Assembly (NCBI GenBank): GCA_013396635.1
Contig: WBMW01001305.1
Coordinates: forward strand, 725,557-789,556
Reading direction: 5' to 3'
Source of the DNA: Penelope pileata
Lineage: Eukaryota > Chordata > Aves > Galliformes > Cracidae
DNA: 64,000 nucleotides
The notes under the pieces are model-generated. The model was not told where the DNA came from. It made no database searches and saw only the letters and a list, made by a program, of their open reading frames with translations. A program made the position numbers and the translations under genes. This document shows positions 34,035-49,237 of this stretch, one piece after another. Numbering within the stretch: the stretch's first letter is position 1; every line of letters begins with the position of its first letter.

Positions 34035-37000
34035 TGTGGTCCATGGAACAGATGCCCAGGACAGCCATGTGTGACTGCACATGAAGCAAGGGCTAGGGCA
34101 CGGCACTAAGCTGGAGGCAGGGAGTTTGTGGTTTCTGGCACTGCTCAACTCTCTGAGGCCTTCCTATAAGCCTTGTTGGTACTATGGCTCTTCACATGTC
34201 ACAGCATCTCATGCATTTGCCATACATATAGCTGCAGTCTATAACGTGGCATGTTGGACACTCACCCTTATTACGCCGTCAAATATGTGGACACATACAT
34301 CAGGGAGAAGGAATTTGAACAGTCTGCACTATGCATCTACAATTCCTGTATCAAAAATTTGGCTATGTTTACATTAAGATCATATTCAAGAAATAACTGA
34401 AAGCTGATTTTGATTATGAATCGCCTTTCAATTCATAATTTCCCCAAATGTTTTTTATTTTGTGGCTCCTTCATGTATGCTGTTGCAGGCTTTTTATTAA
34501 TGAAAATAATCAAGGATTTTGGCTGATATCCTACTTAATTTAAAACAAAAAGTAATTTGATAGAACCGTAACTATTTTCCTGTTGCCAAAATGAAAGTAG
34601 GTATCAACAAGGCGCTGGCCTCCAGAGCACAGCTAAGAAAGAAGGATTAAAAGTGCTGTTAGAATGAAGTTAGGGCCTGAAATCAAGATCTTACCTTTCT
34701 ATTTGCAACGCATGCACAGAAGTGAAAGAAAAGCTATAGATATGTTTTAGGAGAGGGGGAAATCCAGAGGCAAGGAGAGGGATGTTCTATGACATAACGA
34801 ACCATTTGTCCCCTCAGTCACTCCAGAAGGTAATTCCATGCATGCTCTCTAAAAAGCAATTAGTGTATGAACTGAAAATATTGGGGCAATAATGACGATA
34901 TTTAAAACCCACACAGGCCACTGAAATGTTTTAATTAATTCTTGACATTCGTCAAGCTTATAGCTAATTAGTATGGTGCTTGGAAACCAAGTTTCTATGG
35001 AGCAATTCAATTTTGGCATTAGATGTCCTAATGGCTGTTTTATAGTTGAATGCAGAGGTTACTGTTCTTGCCTCGTGTGTCAGATACCTTTCTTTCATAC
35101 ACCTCTAATGGCTGGATGCAGTTCAATCAGATTAACGAAATAGCTGAATTAAATTAGTGACATATTTCAGCCCAATGAATCAGTCACAATTAAGTGTGGC
35201 TATAGCAGCCAGGCCGGTGCCCAGCTATCTGGTAATCACTCACCGAGTCAGAACAAGGGCATCTATCAGTTAATAGCCAGAAGCTAAGTGTGATAACGCT
35301 GCCTGTTACTAGCTGCTGTCCTCTTCCGTGCCATGGCTGGCAGCATATAGAAGGATCAGGCTATAACGTGAGAAGGGAGATTCTCATCCTTGTAAGAGGA
35401 AGAAAACACTATGTTCGACTTGCTACTGAGAAAAGATCACTGCAATGTCAAAAGCAATACAAAGCTGGAACAATAACCACACTCAGATAAAGGAGAAAAT
35501 TGTTAAATCGAACAATTTCATTACAATTGATAGAGGTTTGTGAAATTTCTGTTTAACTGCTGAAGTAGTGTCTCACTTCCAGCGGTGTAAAACACAGCTC
35601 TGCTTCATTAACACCCCCCAAATCCCAACTACTGCGACATTACTGGGGCGAGGAGACAAGAGATGAAAGGGCTGAGACAAGACATGGCACTTGGCTTCAC
35701 CACTGGTGTATTTCCACTCTGACCACACTCAGACAGCCACAGACTGCTTTGTGTTGTGTATGCATACCAAGGTAATCTTTTTGGGAAGCAAACGAAACAG
35801 CACTTGTTTCTCTCAGAACCTCTCTAAGGCTCAGCAGAACAGAGCAGAGCCACCCCCAGCAGCCTCAGCCTCGGCAGTGATCTCCATCCGGACAGGACGG
35901 CGGGGTTACATGGACCTGCAGGACTGCAGGGCAGAGCAGGAGGGACACCTGGGTCACACGCCCAGTGCCACAGCCCTGCTGGGCCAGTGGCTCAGCTCTC
36001 CTCACTGCAGGGACTGCGCGGGCGCTGCAGGAAGCTGCACCACCCCTTGGTGCGAGCCCAACTCGTCCATTCCCACAAGGGAAAGATAAAACCCAGGGCT
36101 GAAAGCTGGGAATGAGGAAGCATCACCCTGTTGACAATTTCCTATTCCACTGCCACTTTATGCCCAGAAAAAATACTCTCCTCCTTCTGGGGGCACTGGC
36201 ACAAAAAGTGTTTCTAGTGACAGTACTTGAGCTCTTTATTCACAGAAGTTCTGCTATTTCAAAGACTCACGGTCCTATTGCAAGCATAGACTTTGAGTAT
36301 CTCACCTTAAATCTTTACGCTCGAGGTGAGTGACAGCCTGTAATCTCCCACTGTCTGCCACACTGAGCACAGCACTACAACCAGCAATATCTGTGTTTTC
36401 CTTTCCTGTGTCTTCATCACTGGAAAACCCCCCTCCTTCTGACTCCCCAGTGGAATCCATACAGACAAAGCGTCCTCTCCTCGTCTGCCCTTCGAAATAC
36501 CAAATCCTGATGGAGCAACAGATCTGATGATGACTTAAGAGATTTCGCTACACAGCACGTGTGGAGTTCATTGCTACCAGCCTGCTGCCCAACTGAATCA
36601 GCTACAGAACATCACAAATTCTGTAAAGTCACCATCAGTATATTCTCAATACAAGAAGCACTCCAGTAATTTTTTTTTAAATACAGGCTAAAAAATCTCA
36701 GACCAAATAATGCAGCAAATGAAATGACAAAATATTCTTTACAAAATTAAGGGCTTTTACTTAATACATAAAAGCCGCATTGATTTTTTTTTAATAAAGT
36801 AGATAAATTGACAGAATAAAGTTAACTAGCTACATCTGCTTCCTAAGCAAATATTCACTATGTGTTTCACAGAGGGATCTATACCTGGTCAAGATAAGAC
36901 AAAGGATTTATAACAGTGTTCTCTCCAAGTTAGTCAGCTGCACAGATTTAATTTATGAGTGTGACTTCAGATGGTGAATTTGAGAAGATGTGAGGTTAAA

Positions 37001-40000
37001 CTCCAGGAGCCCACGGGGTCACATCAGGTCCTTTAAACCTAACACTACCGAACCCTGACTCTCAGGTTTCACATCGATGAAGAACGGCTTTTCCAGCACG
37101 GTGCTGTGAACATTCAGACGGATGCAGCAGCATTTACACACCAGCAAGGAGTCTGCTAGACTCCCAGCGTGGTCGTTACAGAAATCAGAATTCAGCACTT
37201 GCTGCAGTTCACTGTATGAAAATGCATTAAGGCCGCCCATGTGGAACCAGCTGCAGGGTGAGAAACTAGGACAAGAAATTTCCAATCTGCATGATGCTAG
37301 CAGCATCCTGCTCTCTGCATTCACTAAATACGCCGTGACTGTCAACAGCACTCTGCAAAAACACAGTGCTCCAGATCTGGTGATAGAATGCAGCTTCATA
37401 GTACTGAGGCCGTGATCATTACAAAGAAAGAGGGCGAAGGAAAATGTAATTTAGCTAGATTTGATGCTGACTCCATGTTATGCTTTATTATGAGAAACAA
37501 TTTGGGTCTGTAATAGGACAGAACTGAAGGGAAGAAATCTGTTTTTTAGGGAGCTTCCAGACAGTGAAATCTATCAGATTCTGTAATAGCCTTATGAGAA
37601 ACAGGGCTGGTACCACAGAACAAAAGGCCCTGGTCTATGTCCCAGGATGACGATGGGAGTGCCTAGCAGCCACAGCACAGATCCAAGCGGTGGAGCCCTG
37701 GCATCAGAGGCTCCCTGAGGCACAAGGAGCAGCTAGATACTCCCTAACACACAGGTTCTCCATCTCTCTCTAGTGACACCTGCTTGTCACCCTATGTGGG
37801 GCTCAGCTCTCAGCTCAAGCCTCCCAGCTCAGCACATTAGAAAACCTTCCTCATCCTCCATGTGGTGAGAAGGGGTTGCCTTGCTCAGTTCTCATACGCC
37901 ACCTGTACTGCGACCATTAAAAACTAGCAAGTGTGGACAGCGGTTTCCATTTTGTTTTTCAGTGCCTAGTTTACAGGGCTTTCTGGATTGCTTGTTCTCA
38001 GCATTCATATAACCAGTGCCAGTGCTGAAGATCCCGTACTTACAGCATCTGAGCAATACACCCTCAATGCACAGAAAGTGTACTGTTTTCATTAGCAGAA
38101 GCCTCAAGCATAACCCTAACTTTCTGATTATAGCCTAACGGTATGGTAGGACGCGTGGGTTATCTACAGCATCACATCAAATTCATATTGAAAATGGTTT
38201 TTGATAAAGTACTCAATATTATGAAGGTTTCCAGGTTATGTGCCATTTCTTACAAAGTTTCAGTCTGTTGTGTTGTTTAGATAGCTATAACTGCTATCAT
38301 TTTATCTGCCCCTGAACTATCTGTTACATCCATCTGCTGGGAAAGGTTATCTACTGCTTCCAGCAGATCCTTAGAGGCTCTTTGTAACTTAAGTTTCAGG
38401 GAGTCGAGTTCACTGTACAAACCTTTGCTTCTGTCACTTCTTTAAAAGTCTATCATGCCCTTAAGACTGAAGTCTAGAAATTACTGCAAAAAAAAGTGCC
38501 TATTTTTAACCTCGGGATCCCCTGCTAATTCTGCTGGCTGTGAAGTAGGAGTTGTGCCTGAGGACACGGTTCAATGCAGCAGTAAATCCAACTTTAGAGT
38601 TCCTACTACCAGATCAAAAGCAGTGTGGTTACTCAAAGGAAAGAGCTGATCCACCGTAAACCAACTTTGCCAAACCATATGCATTCAAAAACTGTCAATG
38701 GATTAGCTTTGTAATGCCAGGCTTCATGCTTATTCAGGTATCATATGGCCTCCTGCAGTCAGCATAAAAGGGCGCAGACTTCAGCTTGCGTGGTCCGGGT
38801 TAGAAATGTACTCATGTGGTCATACTTGGTTCAGGTCACACTGTACCACTGGGGGAATCCAGCAGAGTACAGACTGCCTATTAATCACCCTTAAGAGAAA
38901 GGTGACAGATTGTTTTGTTTGAGGCGATTAAAGCCTCCAGCACTAAACTTGCCATTAGTAGAATATACACAGTGCTGATACTGAAGCGAGCTGGATAACA
39001 AATCATTTGATAATTCCATCACAGCTGTAACACGTAGATACCCCAAGTAATGTATTTTGGAAAGCAGATAGTTTTTCCACTGCCAAAAGCCCCATTAAAT
39101 TAGTTCATTGCTACAATGGCTCAACTTTACTTTCCTATTTGTATTCCTGGTGGTTCCTAGGATCTTTCTTGCTGCTGTTAGAAGTCTACTCATGTTCCCT
39201 CCATTTTCCAGAACAAACACAGCCACTTACGGAGGTCAAATTCCTGTAATTTTTATTTTAAAAAATAACTATTCCCAGAATGAAGTTTGATAAACTACAA
39301 CAGAAATACTGGATGTAAACCAGGTAACAAAACATACCAGATTGTTTCTGTCTGTGCTCATGAGAGAGGAGCTGTAAATAAACATCTACTATTCAGGTAA
39401 CACATAGAAAGTTTACTAAATATGAGTTGTTTTTGAAAAAAGGAGAAACCACAGGGCTCACTGGTACAAAAAAAGTTCATGCCAAACATTAGGTTTATTT
39501 TAAATATCTTGAAGTCTGCACAGAACTCTCTTTCACTGCACACAACACAGCTCTTATCCATACTCCCTATTAAAGCACAGAGCAGGACAGCCAGTAAAGG
39601 GAAACATTTTCTGCTTTTTCAACATATGTTCATAACAACAAAGACGTAATTTGGAATAAAATAAAAGACCAGCTCTCTGTCATCACAACTGAGACACTAC
39701 TAGCACTAGTGGAAAAATGTTTGCTTCCTTCTTCCTATTGGTACAAAACTCAATTTGTTCTAAGGTCAAATCAGTTTGCTGAAGAAATTAGTCTACCGGG
39801 TACACTGTTCCAATTTTCCCTCTGCTCAAAATTTCTTCCTGATGGTTCTATATTTAGGGAACATGGCAAATTTTGCTTGCCTTTCATGAGACAGTCCTTC
39901 TCAACTAAATAACAAAAACAAGACTCATCGGGGAGCTGCGCTTGTTTTTTCTTTAATGTGTTCCATGCTCCATGCACACTGATGCTAGCAACCATACTGA

Positions 40001-43000
40001 CAGAAACACACAGTACCTGAGGAATGGTACATCCATAGTTTTGGGTGTCTGCTCATGAATACACAAAATTGATCAATTCCATCATTCCAGCAAAATTTTC
40101 AAGTCAAGAAGTTAAGTGACACTGAGAAATCTAGTTTAGGATTCCTACCAGTATTTCCAATTACACTGGTAATGTCATCAGAGAAAATCCATTATTCCCA
40201 ACATCCTTTACATATGCTTCAGACTGAAGAAGAACAGTTAAAATAATCAATTTCATTAAAGGATCTGATTGATCTAAAAATACAATTGGCTTTAAATATG
40301 TAGTCAAATTACAAAGATTTATGCCTACAAATAATAACTGGGAAATTTTCAACAGGTTGAGTCTGCAAGTCAACTAAAGCTGTCCAAATGAAGTCGCAAG
40401 CTGTCCACCCAAAATACCTAACTGTTAAGCAATTTGAAATACTGACCAATATATTAAAAATCTTTTTTTCTTTCTTTAAGAAATATATCTTTGGCCAAAA
40501 ATTCAAAAGAACTCTACCTATGAACAGTGTTTTCCAACACATAAAACACATCAGCTTGTTAGAGGATCACCACAGTCTGACAATTCAAGTCTAAAGGCAA
40601 ACCTGCTGATCAAACTAGTGAATGGTGTTAATGTCATGGAAGAACTTTCTTGCAATATCACAAAGCAAGAAAGCGCAATTTAGTGAACACGATTTATTAA
40701 AAATTAACTTTCAACTTCAGCAACAAAGTCAGGTCTTGCCCACATACGGATGGAAGGGAGGGAAAAAACAGCTAGTCAGTTAGCCTGCCTACACTGAAAC
40801 ACATTAATACTGAGTAAGAAGCATCCACTTAGGGATTTAGTGACCTTTTAACACATGAATATTAGTTTTATGCTTTTAGATGTTTCATTCTAACTTCCTG
40901 AATGCTGCCCTATAGCCATGCTCTTAAATAGCAAGCACTGAATATTCTCCCTCAAAAAAAGCCTGTATTGTCATCATCTAAGTCACTTCGCAGTGCGGTC
41001 TTTCTAACCATCCAGAACACACTTTATTCCAAATGTAATTCTATTACTCCTTTAAATACTTCCTCCCTCTTGCCTCCATTCATTTCCACATCAAAGACTG
41101 TGCAGCCTAATAAAACAGAAAAAGTAGTGCCCTAGCTCCCCGTGTAGGACAGCTAACTTGAAATCACAGAAGTCTGATGGAAACCTTTGTAACAAGTAAA
41201 GGCTGTATTTCTCAAAAATAAAATTGACCCTTCCCAGTTCATACACAAAGATATTCCCCACCTCCACCTATGCCTCAGTGTAACTCAATCGTTATAGCAG
41301 CTTAATTAATTGCTTCAGGAAGAATTTTTTGAGGGAAAAAGCTCATGGTTTTACAATGCAATCCTCAACAGCCGATTAAAGCAGGCAATTGCGTAGGAAT
41401 TCTGAAGAAAAGTCTTCCACCTCTTCTGAATCCGCATCCAAGCCAGCTCCTTCAGCTGGTAAGCAAAATGCTGTGAATTGCACTCCAAGCGTGACCTTCT
41501 CTATACCCTTTAGGAACTGCTGCATCACAGTTCTCCCGTAGCGCTGCTGAACATCCCACATTGTATCCCATCAATCCGCAACCAGCCCACAGTGTCTTTC
41601 TTGAGACATAATGGAGCTTTTGGTTCCAGATCTCAGTCACTACAAAGTAGTTTCTCTGTCAAGGAAAATGGAAGATAAATATTAAATGACACAACAATAC
41701 CAAGATAATTCTTTCTGCCTCTTCTTCAAGCTTGCTCTCCTGGTACTCTAACAGAGGACTGACTGACCACTCTCACCAGACCCTCCAGAGGCACAGACCC
41801 TACCACTCTGGAGATGGAAGCCCCCAGAGGGGGAACCCAAACTTCCTGCAACTGCTGCAGGAAAAGTGAAGCCTTCCTTACCTATCCCATCAACACAGCC
41901 ACACAAATGTCTCCTTTGGCACATACAATAAAATATGCTTGAAATCAGATCTAATTATGTCCAGAAGTTCAGATTCAACTGCTACAGGTGACAAACTTGA
42001 TGGAAAAAAGAACATGAAAGGCGACGACAGAAGTGCCAAAGCCTGGCAAACATACCTGTAATATGTTTACATACTGGTTTAATCATAAAAGTAACTTTGC
42101 TGTTTACTTTACACATGCCATTTGGGTGGATATGGCCTACAAAGGCTCTCAGATGATTTTGAGCATCTCACAGAACCCACACTCATGTGATGGGCTCCCA
42201 ACCTCCCTTAATGTTTCATTTCAGAGACCCCAGTATGACTGACACCAGGAGGTTCTCCAAAATCAGCACACAGACCTTGCTACCAAGAAGACCGAACAGT
42301 CCTAGTTTAAACAATTATGATAATTATGTTTCTGTTTGCAGCTCAGACTTCTAAAATGAGCAAGGTGGGAGCTGCAGCTGGGAACTGGAGAGGGCTGTAG
42401 CTGCACGGAGGAGCAGGAGCTGGCAGTGGCTAAATGACAACCTCTGAGCAGCGTCACTGAGACTCTCAGCTTCCAGACTGCCACCCTGTTTCCTGACGGT
42501 CATTACCATCAAAAGCAGATGCAGAAATGCTGTGTCAAGTCAAATTCTGTGCTGCACTGAAGTCTAGGCTGAGAGCAGCTTCTTGGCTTTCAAACTCTCA
42601 TTTTTTTGGAGTGATGTTGTCTACTAAAAGAAATGCTCCCAGTCTCTGAGGCAAGACACTAAGCAAGAGCCTAAAGCGGAGATCTGGATGCTCTGCTCTT
42701 TGAAGTGCTCTTTGTCACTTCAACACTTTTTTTTGTTAAAAAATGTTCTTTCTCTCAAAAAAAAACCCCACAAAATGGAGTGCTTGAATGCTGTCAAAGC
42801 AGCAATACATTTTGAAGCAAATTTAGTGCTTAATGTGGGCAGACCAACAGTGCTTGAAAAGCAAGTGCTCTGTTTCTCCACTGAAGATGTGCAGCATGAG
42901 TGCATTGGGCAGGCCTCTCCTCAGCAGTCACGCTGCTTCTACAGCTGACGTTGTGGGGATGGAGTCTCTGAAAGACCTTCGGAAGTGCAAACCAACAGAA

Positions 43001-44773
43001 CTGCTATCACTTCCACGTACTCACCATAGAGCTGCAGGCACCACAAGCTCTAGTTCGTGTCAGTAAGGACGACTCCTCAAGTCTGGCTCCTTTCAGGACA
43101 TGGCTGCGATTGCTACATGGATTTCATCACTAGCTACTTCGTTTGAGTTGAAAAAAACTTCACTGTTTCACTGACTTTCCAGTGCTGAGGATTGATTACA
43201 TACCATTTACACTTTTCCACAACTTTTACAGCCCTGTACTTGCTCTTACTGCTTCCCACACACTCCTGGCCCTCCCTTAACTTGTTCTGATGCCTGCCAA
43301 ATTGCAGAATAAATTGTTTTGTGGTGCTCAGCAGCTTGACAGCCAGCCAGAGATTGCTGTTAGGCTGCCTAAGCTCCCTGCAGCAGCTTGCTGCGGCCTG
43401 ACACCAATGCCAGCATGAACACGAGCCCAGCACTGCACCTTTCACTAGCCAGGTACAGAGATTTAGGGAGCTTCAGACTAAAAGCAGTTCACAAAAGGAA
43501 CCTGTTCTGTATAAAGCAGAACGAGAGACAACTGAAACAACACTTGGTAAGGAGTAGACAGAAGTGTAATGTGTAATGAAAGAATTAAAAAATCATGTGA
43601 ATAGCAGTTTTAACTCCAAAAGCAGAGCAATTCAATGAGACTGAGAAAGCACCATGATATACAGAAATCAATTCTTGATAAGAAAGCTTATTTTACTCTA
43701 CAAAAAGGACACTATATCAAAGAAAAATAAGAAAATAATAAGCAGTCCAGGAAAAAAGTCAATAAACATCTAAGTGAAACAAGTTTCACTCAGTAAAATC
43801 TATTTATTGAAAAAAAATAGCTTCCTCCCAACTATAACTGCCCCTAATAACATTAATTTAATGAGTAGCTCCTCCTGACGAGTGTTTATACGCGTCCTCT
43901 AAGACAGCCGACAGCTGTAAGGACGAGCTGAGAAATCAGTGACCCACTCAGGGCTTTGCCAGAGAGCCTGAAGCACTGGTCCATCTGGACAAAGATGTGG
44001 GGCCTCTTCATTCCATCCTTCTACACATCTCTTTGTTCAGAACTACAATTAAAAAGAAATATAACTTTCCCCCGCTGCCCAGATTCAGGCAGACCAAAGC
44101 AGCTGTTAAGAACACAGCAGTTTACCTCCTGCACTGGGATGCAGCACCTGAAGACTTGGGCAAGGCAAAAGCACACAGCCAGCACCAACCTCTGTGGTTG
44201 TGCTAAATCCCTTTTCTCAATGGATATGGTTAAGCACCAGTTGCACTGCATTCCAGAATTCCTCACAGCTACAGCTGCACAGACTGCACGGTGGCTGTCA
44301 TCCCAAGGATAAAGGCTCAGACTGTGCACATTTGTTCATTTCAGACTGAAAGCATGATTTGCTGGTAGAAAGAAGAAAATTAACTACTATCATTACAAAA
44401 TTAATTGGGTTATAAACAAATGAAATACGATCTCTTCCAGCACATCCTAATATTATATATTGATAAATAAACCTACTTTTGAAATATTTTCAGTCACATA
44501 ATTTGGTGAACATTACACACACGCTTCCTTACATTTGCAATCTAGGAAAAATATTGTACTTCTGACAACTCATCTCAATAAAGCTCTTCTTTTTTCTTGG
44601 CAAACATCAAAAATTATTTTTAAGGTTTAAAGTACACCATTACTTATAGAATTATCTTCAGACAGACTGCCTGCTCCTGTACTTCACAGATTCAGAGCTA
44701 AAAGCACATAAATTTTTTTACTACTAGTTAGCCTGCTGGGATTGCTTCCTGATGTTTCGACAATTAGATGTTT

Positions 44774-44792
44774 GCAAACAAACAAACAAACA
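44774..44792 (+). repeat. AAAC microsatellite
   Basis: Four to five CAAA units, about 40 bp before the MIR-like relic. Confidence 0.85.
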
Positions 44793-44831
44793 AGTGTTTT
44801 TACTGCAGGTCTGTAAGTCAAGATCAATATT

Positions 44832-44930
44832 CTGTTTTACAGATAGAATAATAGAGATCACAGGGCAGTGACTTGCTGAGAGTGATCCTGTAGGTGAGGA
44901 ACAGAAGTGGGCACAGAAGCCAAGTCACCC
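44832..44930 (+). mobile_element. Probable MIR-like SINE relic
   Basis: The order TTTTACAGATAGAATAATAGAG, GGGCAGTGACTTGCTGAGAG, GATCCTGTAGGTGAGGAACAG and AAGTGGGCACAGAAGCC parallels the MIR 3' half (TTTTACAGATGAGGAAACTGAG, AAGTGACTTGCCCAAGG, TCACACAGCTAGTAAGTGG, CAGAGCTGGGA). MIR-type copies are ancient and scarce in bird genomes. The match is by eye only. Confidence 0.45.
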
Positions 44931-47900
44931 GAGTAATCAGGCTGGGGGACGCGGGCTGCTCTGGGTTAGCCTGGCAGATTGGCTCAGGTGGAGAAAGTCA
45001 TAAACAGCTCCTTGATAGCTTGCTCCCTCCCCGCCATACTAAGTCAAGAGCAGCAAGAGACAATCTTGAAAAAGGAAAGATGTCGAGCCTTTTATTTATT
45101 TATTTTGTAGGAGGTAGTTTTCCAAAAGGGTACCCAGTGGCTTCAGTAGTCCACTGATAATTGGTGAACACAAAGACCTGGCTTTTCAGGGTCCCATTTC
45201 ATCCCCTTCCTGCTCTCCTTTCCCTTCAGGCAGCAGCAGTAGCTTTCACAGAGCAAAACTCCGTAGGAGCTGTGAGCTAATTACCAGATGGCTTGTAAAT
45301 CTTTCCAATTGCACAACTTCATCTGCCCTGCAATGCTTAACATCAGCTCTTCTGGAACCTTTTCATCCTTATTTTTGTGTAACAAATTTTCAACAAGCTG
45401 GGAGTTCTTTGTTCTCTCCTAATAAAACAACTTAAAATGTTAACAGTCCAGCATGAAACTAATGAATTAAATGCACTTTTATGGAGATCTGAGCCAAAGC
45501 ACAGGCCCTTCCAGATTTATGTGAAAATTTATTAATTCTGGAAACAGTGCTTTGGGCTGTTTCTTTAAAATAACATTAGAACTACAAAAATGAATACAAA
45601 CAATGCTTGTAAATTATTTACGTGGTTTGCCAAACATATGGCCACTAAAGCACTACACTTATTGAAGACAACTTAAGTGAAAATCTTACATGGGGCTGAA
45701 AAGAAAGTGGACCAAGTCAGATGTGATGTTGCTTTTTGTGAGCTCCAGAGCAGGAATGTCCCTTTTAACATCAACATTGCCTTATTTAAACCTCTTTGGC
45801 CAAAAGAAACAAAGGAACAACCTTCACCTAGGGAAAAACACCCGGACTGCTGGATTCCACACGTCCTGGAAAGATTTTGTCATGACTAAAACTGCAACTT
45901 TATTTTTTACAAATTCTGTCCCATAGGTGCTGCAGAGCTGCTTTTGTGGAAATACCCTTTTCGGCATTCAATATTGCATTCATGTAGATGCAAGCATTTT
46001 GGACAATAACACACAGTGCATTCCTTGCTAGACAAAAATCATCCACTATAAGTAGCGTCTGTCCCTAAGAAATTCTAACTGAAGTACCAAAAATACAGAA
46101 GCATTCAGGAAATACCAAGTTTACAGGAACTGTCTCAACAGAAGGAGCAGCTACACCCCAAACCAAGCGACGCTTCCGTCACCGTCCCCATTCCAGCTGC
46201 AGTTGCTAGCAAACACTAGCACTAGCTACAGAAACTCTTTTGCTAAAAGTATAAAAAATGGAATTAGTGAAAGATGGAACATAAAGAAAATTACTTGGCT
46301 CTTGGAAAAGGCATGATAAAGTATGGGGTTTGTGTAACTTTAAGCCTTGATTCTCTTTTATGGTTGTTGTTGGTTTTAAATAACAGAGTAGATAAAAATT
46401 GCTTTTAGGAAAACACATAATTCATGTGTAATGAAAAAAAACCTCAAAACCTAAAAGCCTCACAACACAGATTAAATTATCTGTAAAGGTTCCCCATTCA
46501 TCTACAAGGGAGGCTTTGCAACCCTGAATCACATCAACATGCAAAATGCAGAATTTGCTTAAAAACTGGATTGCACAGCAGAAGTATTAAAAACAAGGAG
46601 TGCTTGGCTTTACTTAAAAAGTCACGTGGTTAGACAGCAAAAGCTTTCTGAGACTTCACAGCAGAGCTTCCTTTCAAAAGGTTTTCCCCTTTCAACGCTA
46701 AAACACACACACAGACAAACACAAAAAACCTACCCACAACAAAGTCAAAACAACGAAACGAGGAAACAATGAGAAAGATAGAGGGTAAAGGAAAGAAATA
46801 TTTGAAAGGAGAATGACTTTACACTTTTCCTTCCTTGCCTCTCCACCCTTTGGTAGGGAAAAAAGGAAGAACAGGAACTTTCACAATTAAGCAGTAAATA
46901 AATCTTGTTTCCAGACACACTTTCAGAATTTTCACCTTAGAAAGAAAAAGAGAAGAGCAGATCTGAAAATACAGCTCCAGAACCGATTTATTGTCCGGAG
47001 GCCCCCAGGGAAACCATTCCTGCAGTCGCAGCTGCCCACTCACGCCCATTCCATGCATTGGGACAGGTTCCAGCCCAGGGACAGCCCCGTGTCTCCCGCC
47101 CCTGCTCACTCCCTGCCCCAGCTGCTGGGTGCCGTACCTCCAACTCCTGGCTTTGAGCAGTCCCTGCCCTGCCCTGTACAGAGCAAGCAGCCCTGCACTG
47201 AAGTATTCCACGACTTCAGTGAAGGAACACTAAGCTGCTTGCCCTTTGTGAGTGCAGAGGGAAGATTTTCTTTCCTCCTCAGCTGTTATCAAACTGTATT
47301 GTTCTGTGAATATCACCTCCTCTTGTTGGATCTAAAAACCTGCCCGTCAGTGATGAGGCACCGCTGACATCTGCCTTACTGCTCAGCTGACACAGTACTC
47401 CAACATAAAAAGTTCAAGGAGCACATCAGCTCTCCAACAACAAACAGCTCCAGGCAGCTCTGGAGACAGGTATGGTTTCTGTGTGAATCAGTGTCACACG
47501 TGAAGCCAGTTACAACCCGAAGCCCAGATTCACATTCAGCTCATCAAGGAAGTGACTGTTGCCGCTAAAGAGAGTCTTTATTTATCTTCAGAAGAACCAT
47601 GAGCTTAATTTCTTTATTTTGACCTTTGCACAGGAAGGCAAAGTCTGTTTTAAAATCCCATTTCCATTGTATTAAGTATTTCCCTGGAAGCCCAGGTGCC
47701 CCTGAGGCTGCACTCTGCAGCACAGACCCAGCTCTCTGGAAGCCACCGCAGCGCCCATCAGCGTCCATCGCTGCTCGGTGCGCGGCACCCCTCCCCTGTT
47801 CAGTCGCCTGTCTGCAGCCTCCAATGGCCCTGAACAGATCTGCTGCTACACGTAAGTGAGACCAATGTCATTACTACTGGAAAGTAAAACACCGCCCTGC

Positions 47901-49237
47901 CACACAGTAATGATCACACACCACCGCAGTCACCAGCTGGATGCTAGGTTCAACATGGCAACAGGCAAAAAAATCAGTGAGAGAAGACTCGATGTTCTGC
48001 CGCACGTTAGGTTCCTCATGTCTTCAGAAGAATGGAAGCAAGAGGTCGTGTTCATTAGAAAGAATTCATGGTGACAACAGAGAAGAGTCTCTCCCTTTTA
48101 CAGATGTAAAATCACATTCCTGAACTACAAAAATGTGATCAACTGGAGGCCTACGTGGATACACCGTATGGGAGCCTGAAAATGTAAAGGCAGCACCAGT
48201 GTTTTTTTCCAATCAGATTAAAAGCAATAAACTGTTCAAAGGGAAGGGAAGTACTGCAAAATCTGGTACTATTCTGCTGCTGAGGAAGAAAATACCTCCT
48301 TTAATTACAAATTACAGTTATCCACTCCATATCTAATGAAAATATTCATCAGATAGACAGACAGCAACGCCTGACTATCTTTCTTCAACACTTCAACTAC
48401 TCACTTTAGACTGATACTCAAACTGCCAAGTTTTATTTATAGAACTTTTTTCTCAGCATGTTATGACAATCACACAACAGCTAGAAACTACTAAAAACTA
48501 GAATATATTTTCGTACCAGATTTCTAATCTTTTGAGTGCAAAGATCCTCTTTGTGCACAGTACGATACTTGTTAATTGGTTTATGTCTGTTGCGTAATAA
48601 TACAGCAATCATCTATTCCATTTTTACTACAAACTAAGTCTGAAGATGATGATACACTGCCTCCATCTGTTTTCATATTCATCGCAAACAAGTATACTGA
48701 TGCAAATCTGTTATCATTACCTTAAATACTTTGATCTGGCACAGTGCTTGTATTTCTACTGTCAACACTTATCTCCCCTTAGAAATCTTTCTTTTTAATA
48801 CAGTAACATTTCAATAGCGCAGAACAGATATTAGAAAAAAAAATGATAAAGAAATATTAGAGAAATTTGATTAAATATTCATAAACTAGGAAATGCTACA
48901 TTTGAAGTTATACACGGCAACCTTACTTCTAATCTTTCCTACATGTTCCTAAAGTTTCCTTTACTGACATGACTAAATACTTTACCTTAACGACATTTAC
49001 ACAATTTTAGAGATGTCACTTTTTAATAAGGCAGATATTTTGTATCTATAACCTATAGAGCAGATTGTCCTTACACGACATCCTGCCAGTCAAACATACC
49101 CAGATTTTAGCAGACACCTTGGCTCATAGGCTGAGCCAGGTTCACCATTAATATAACCCATGAAATGAGTACTGGGAGCACAGTTCCACTGCTTCAGCAA
49201 ATTACGTACTGTACGACCACTGACCTCGTTAGTTAGC

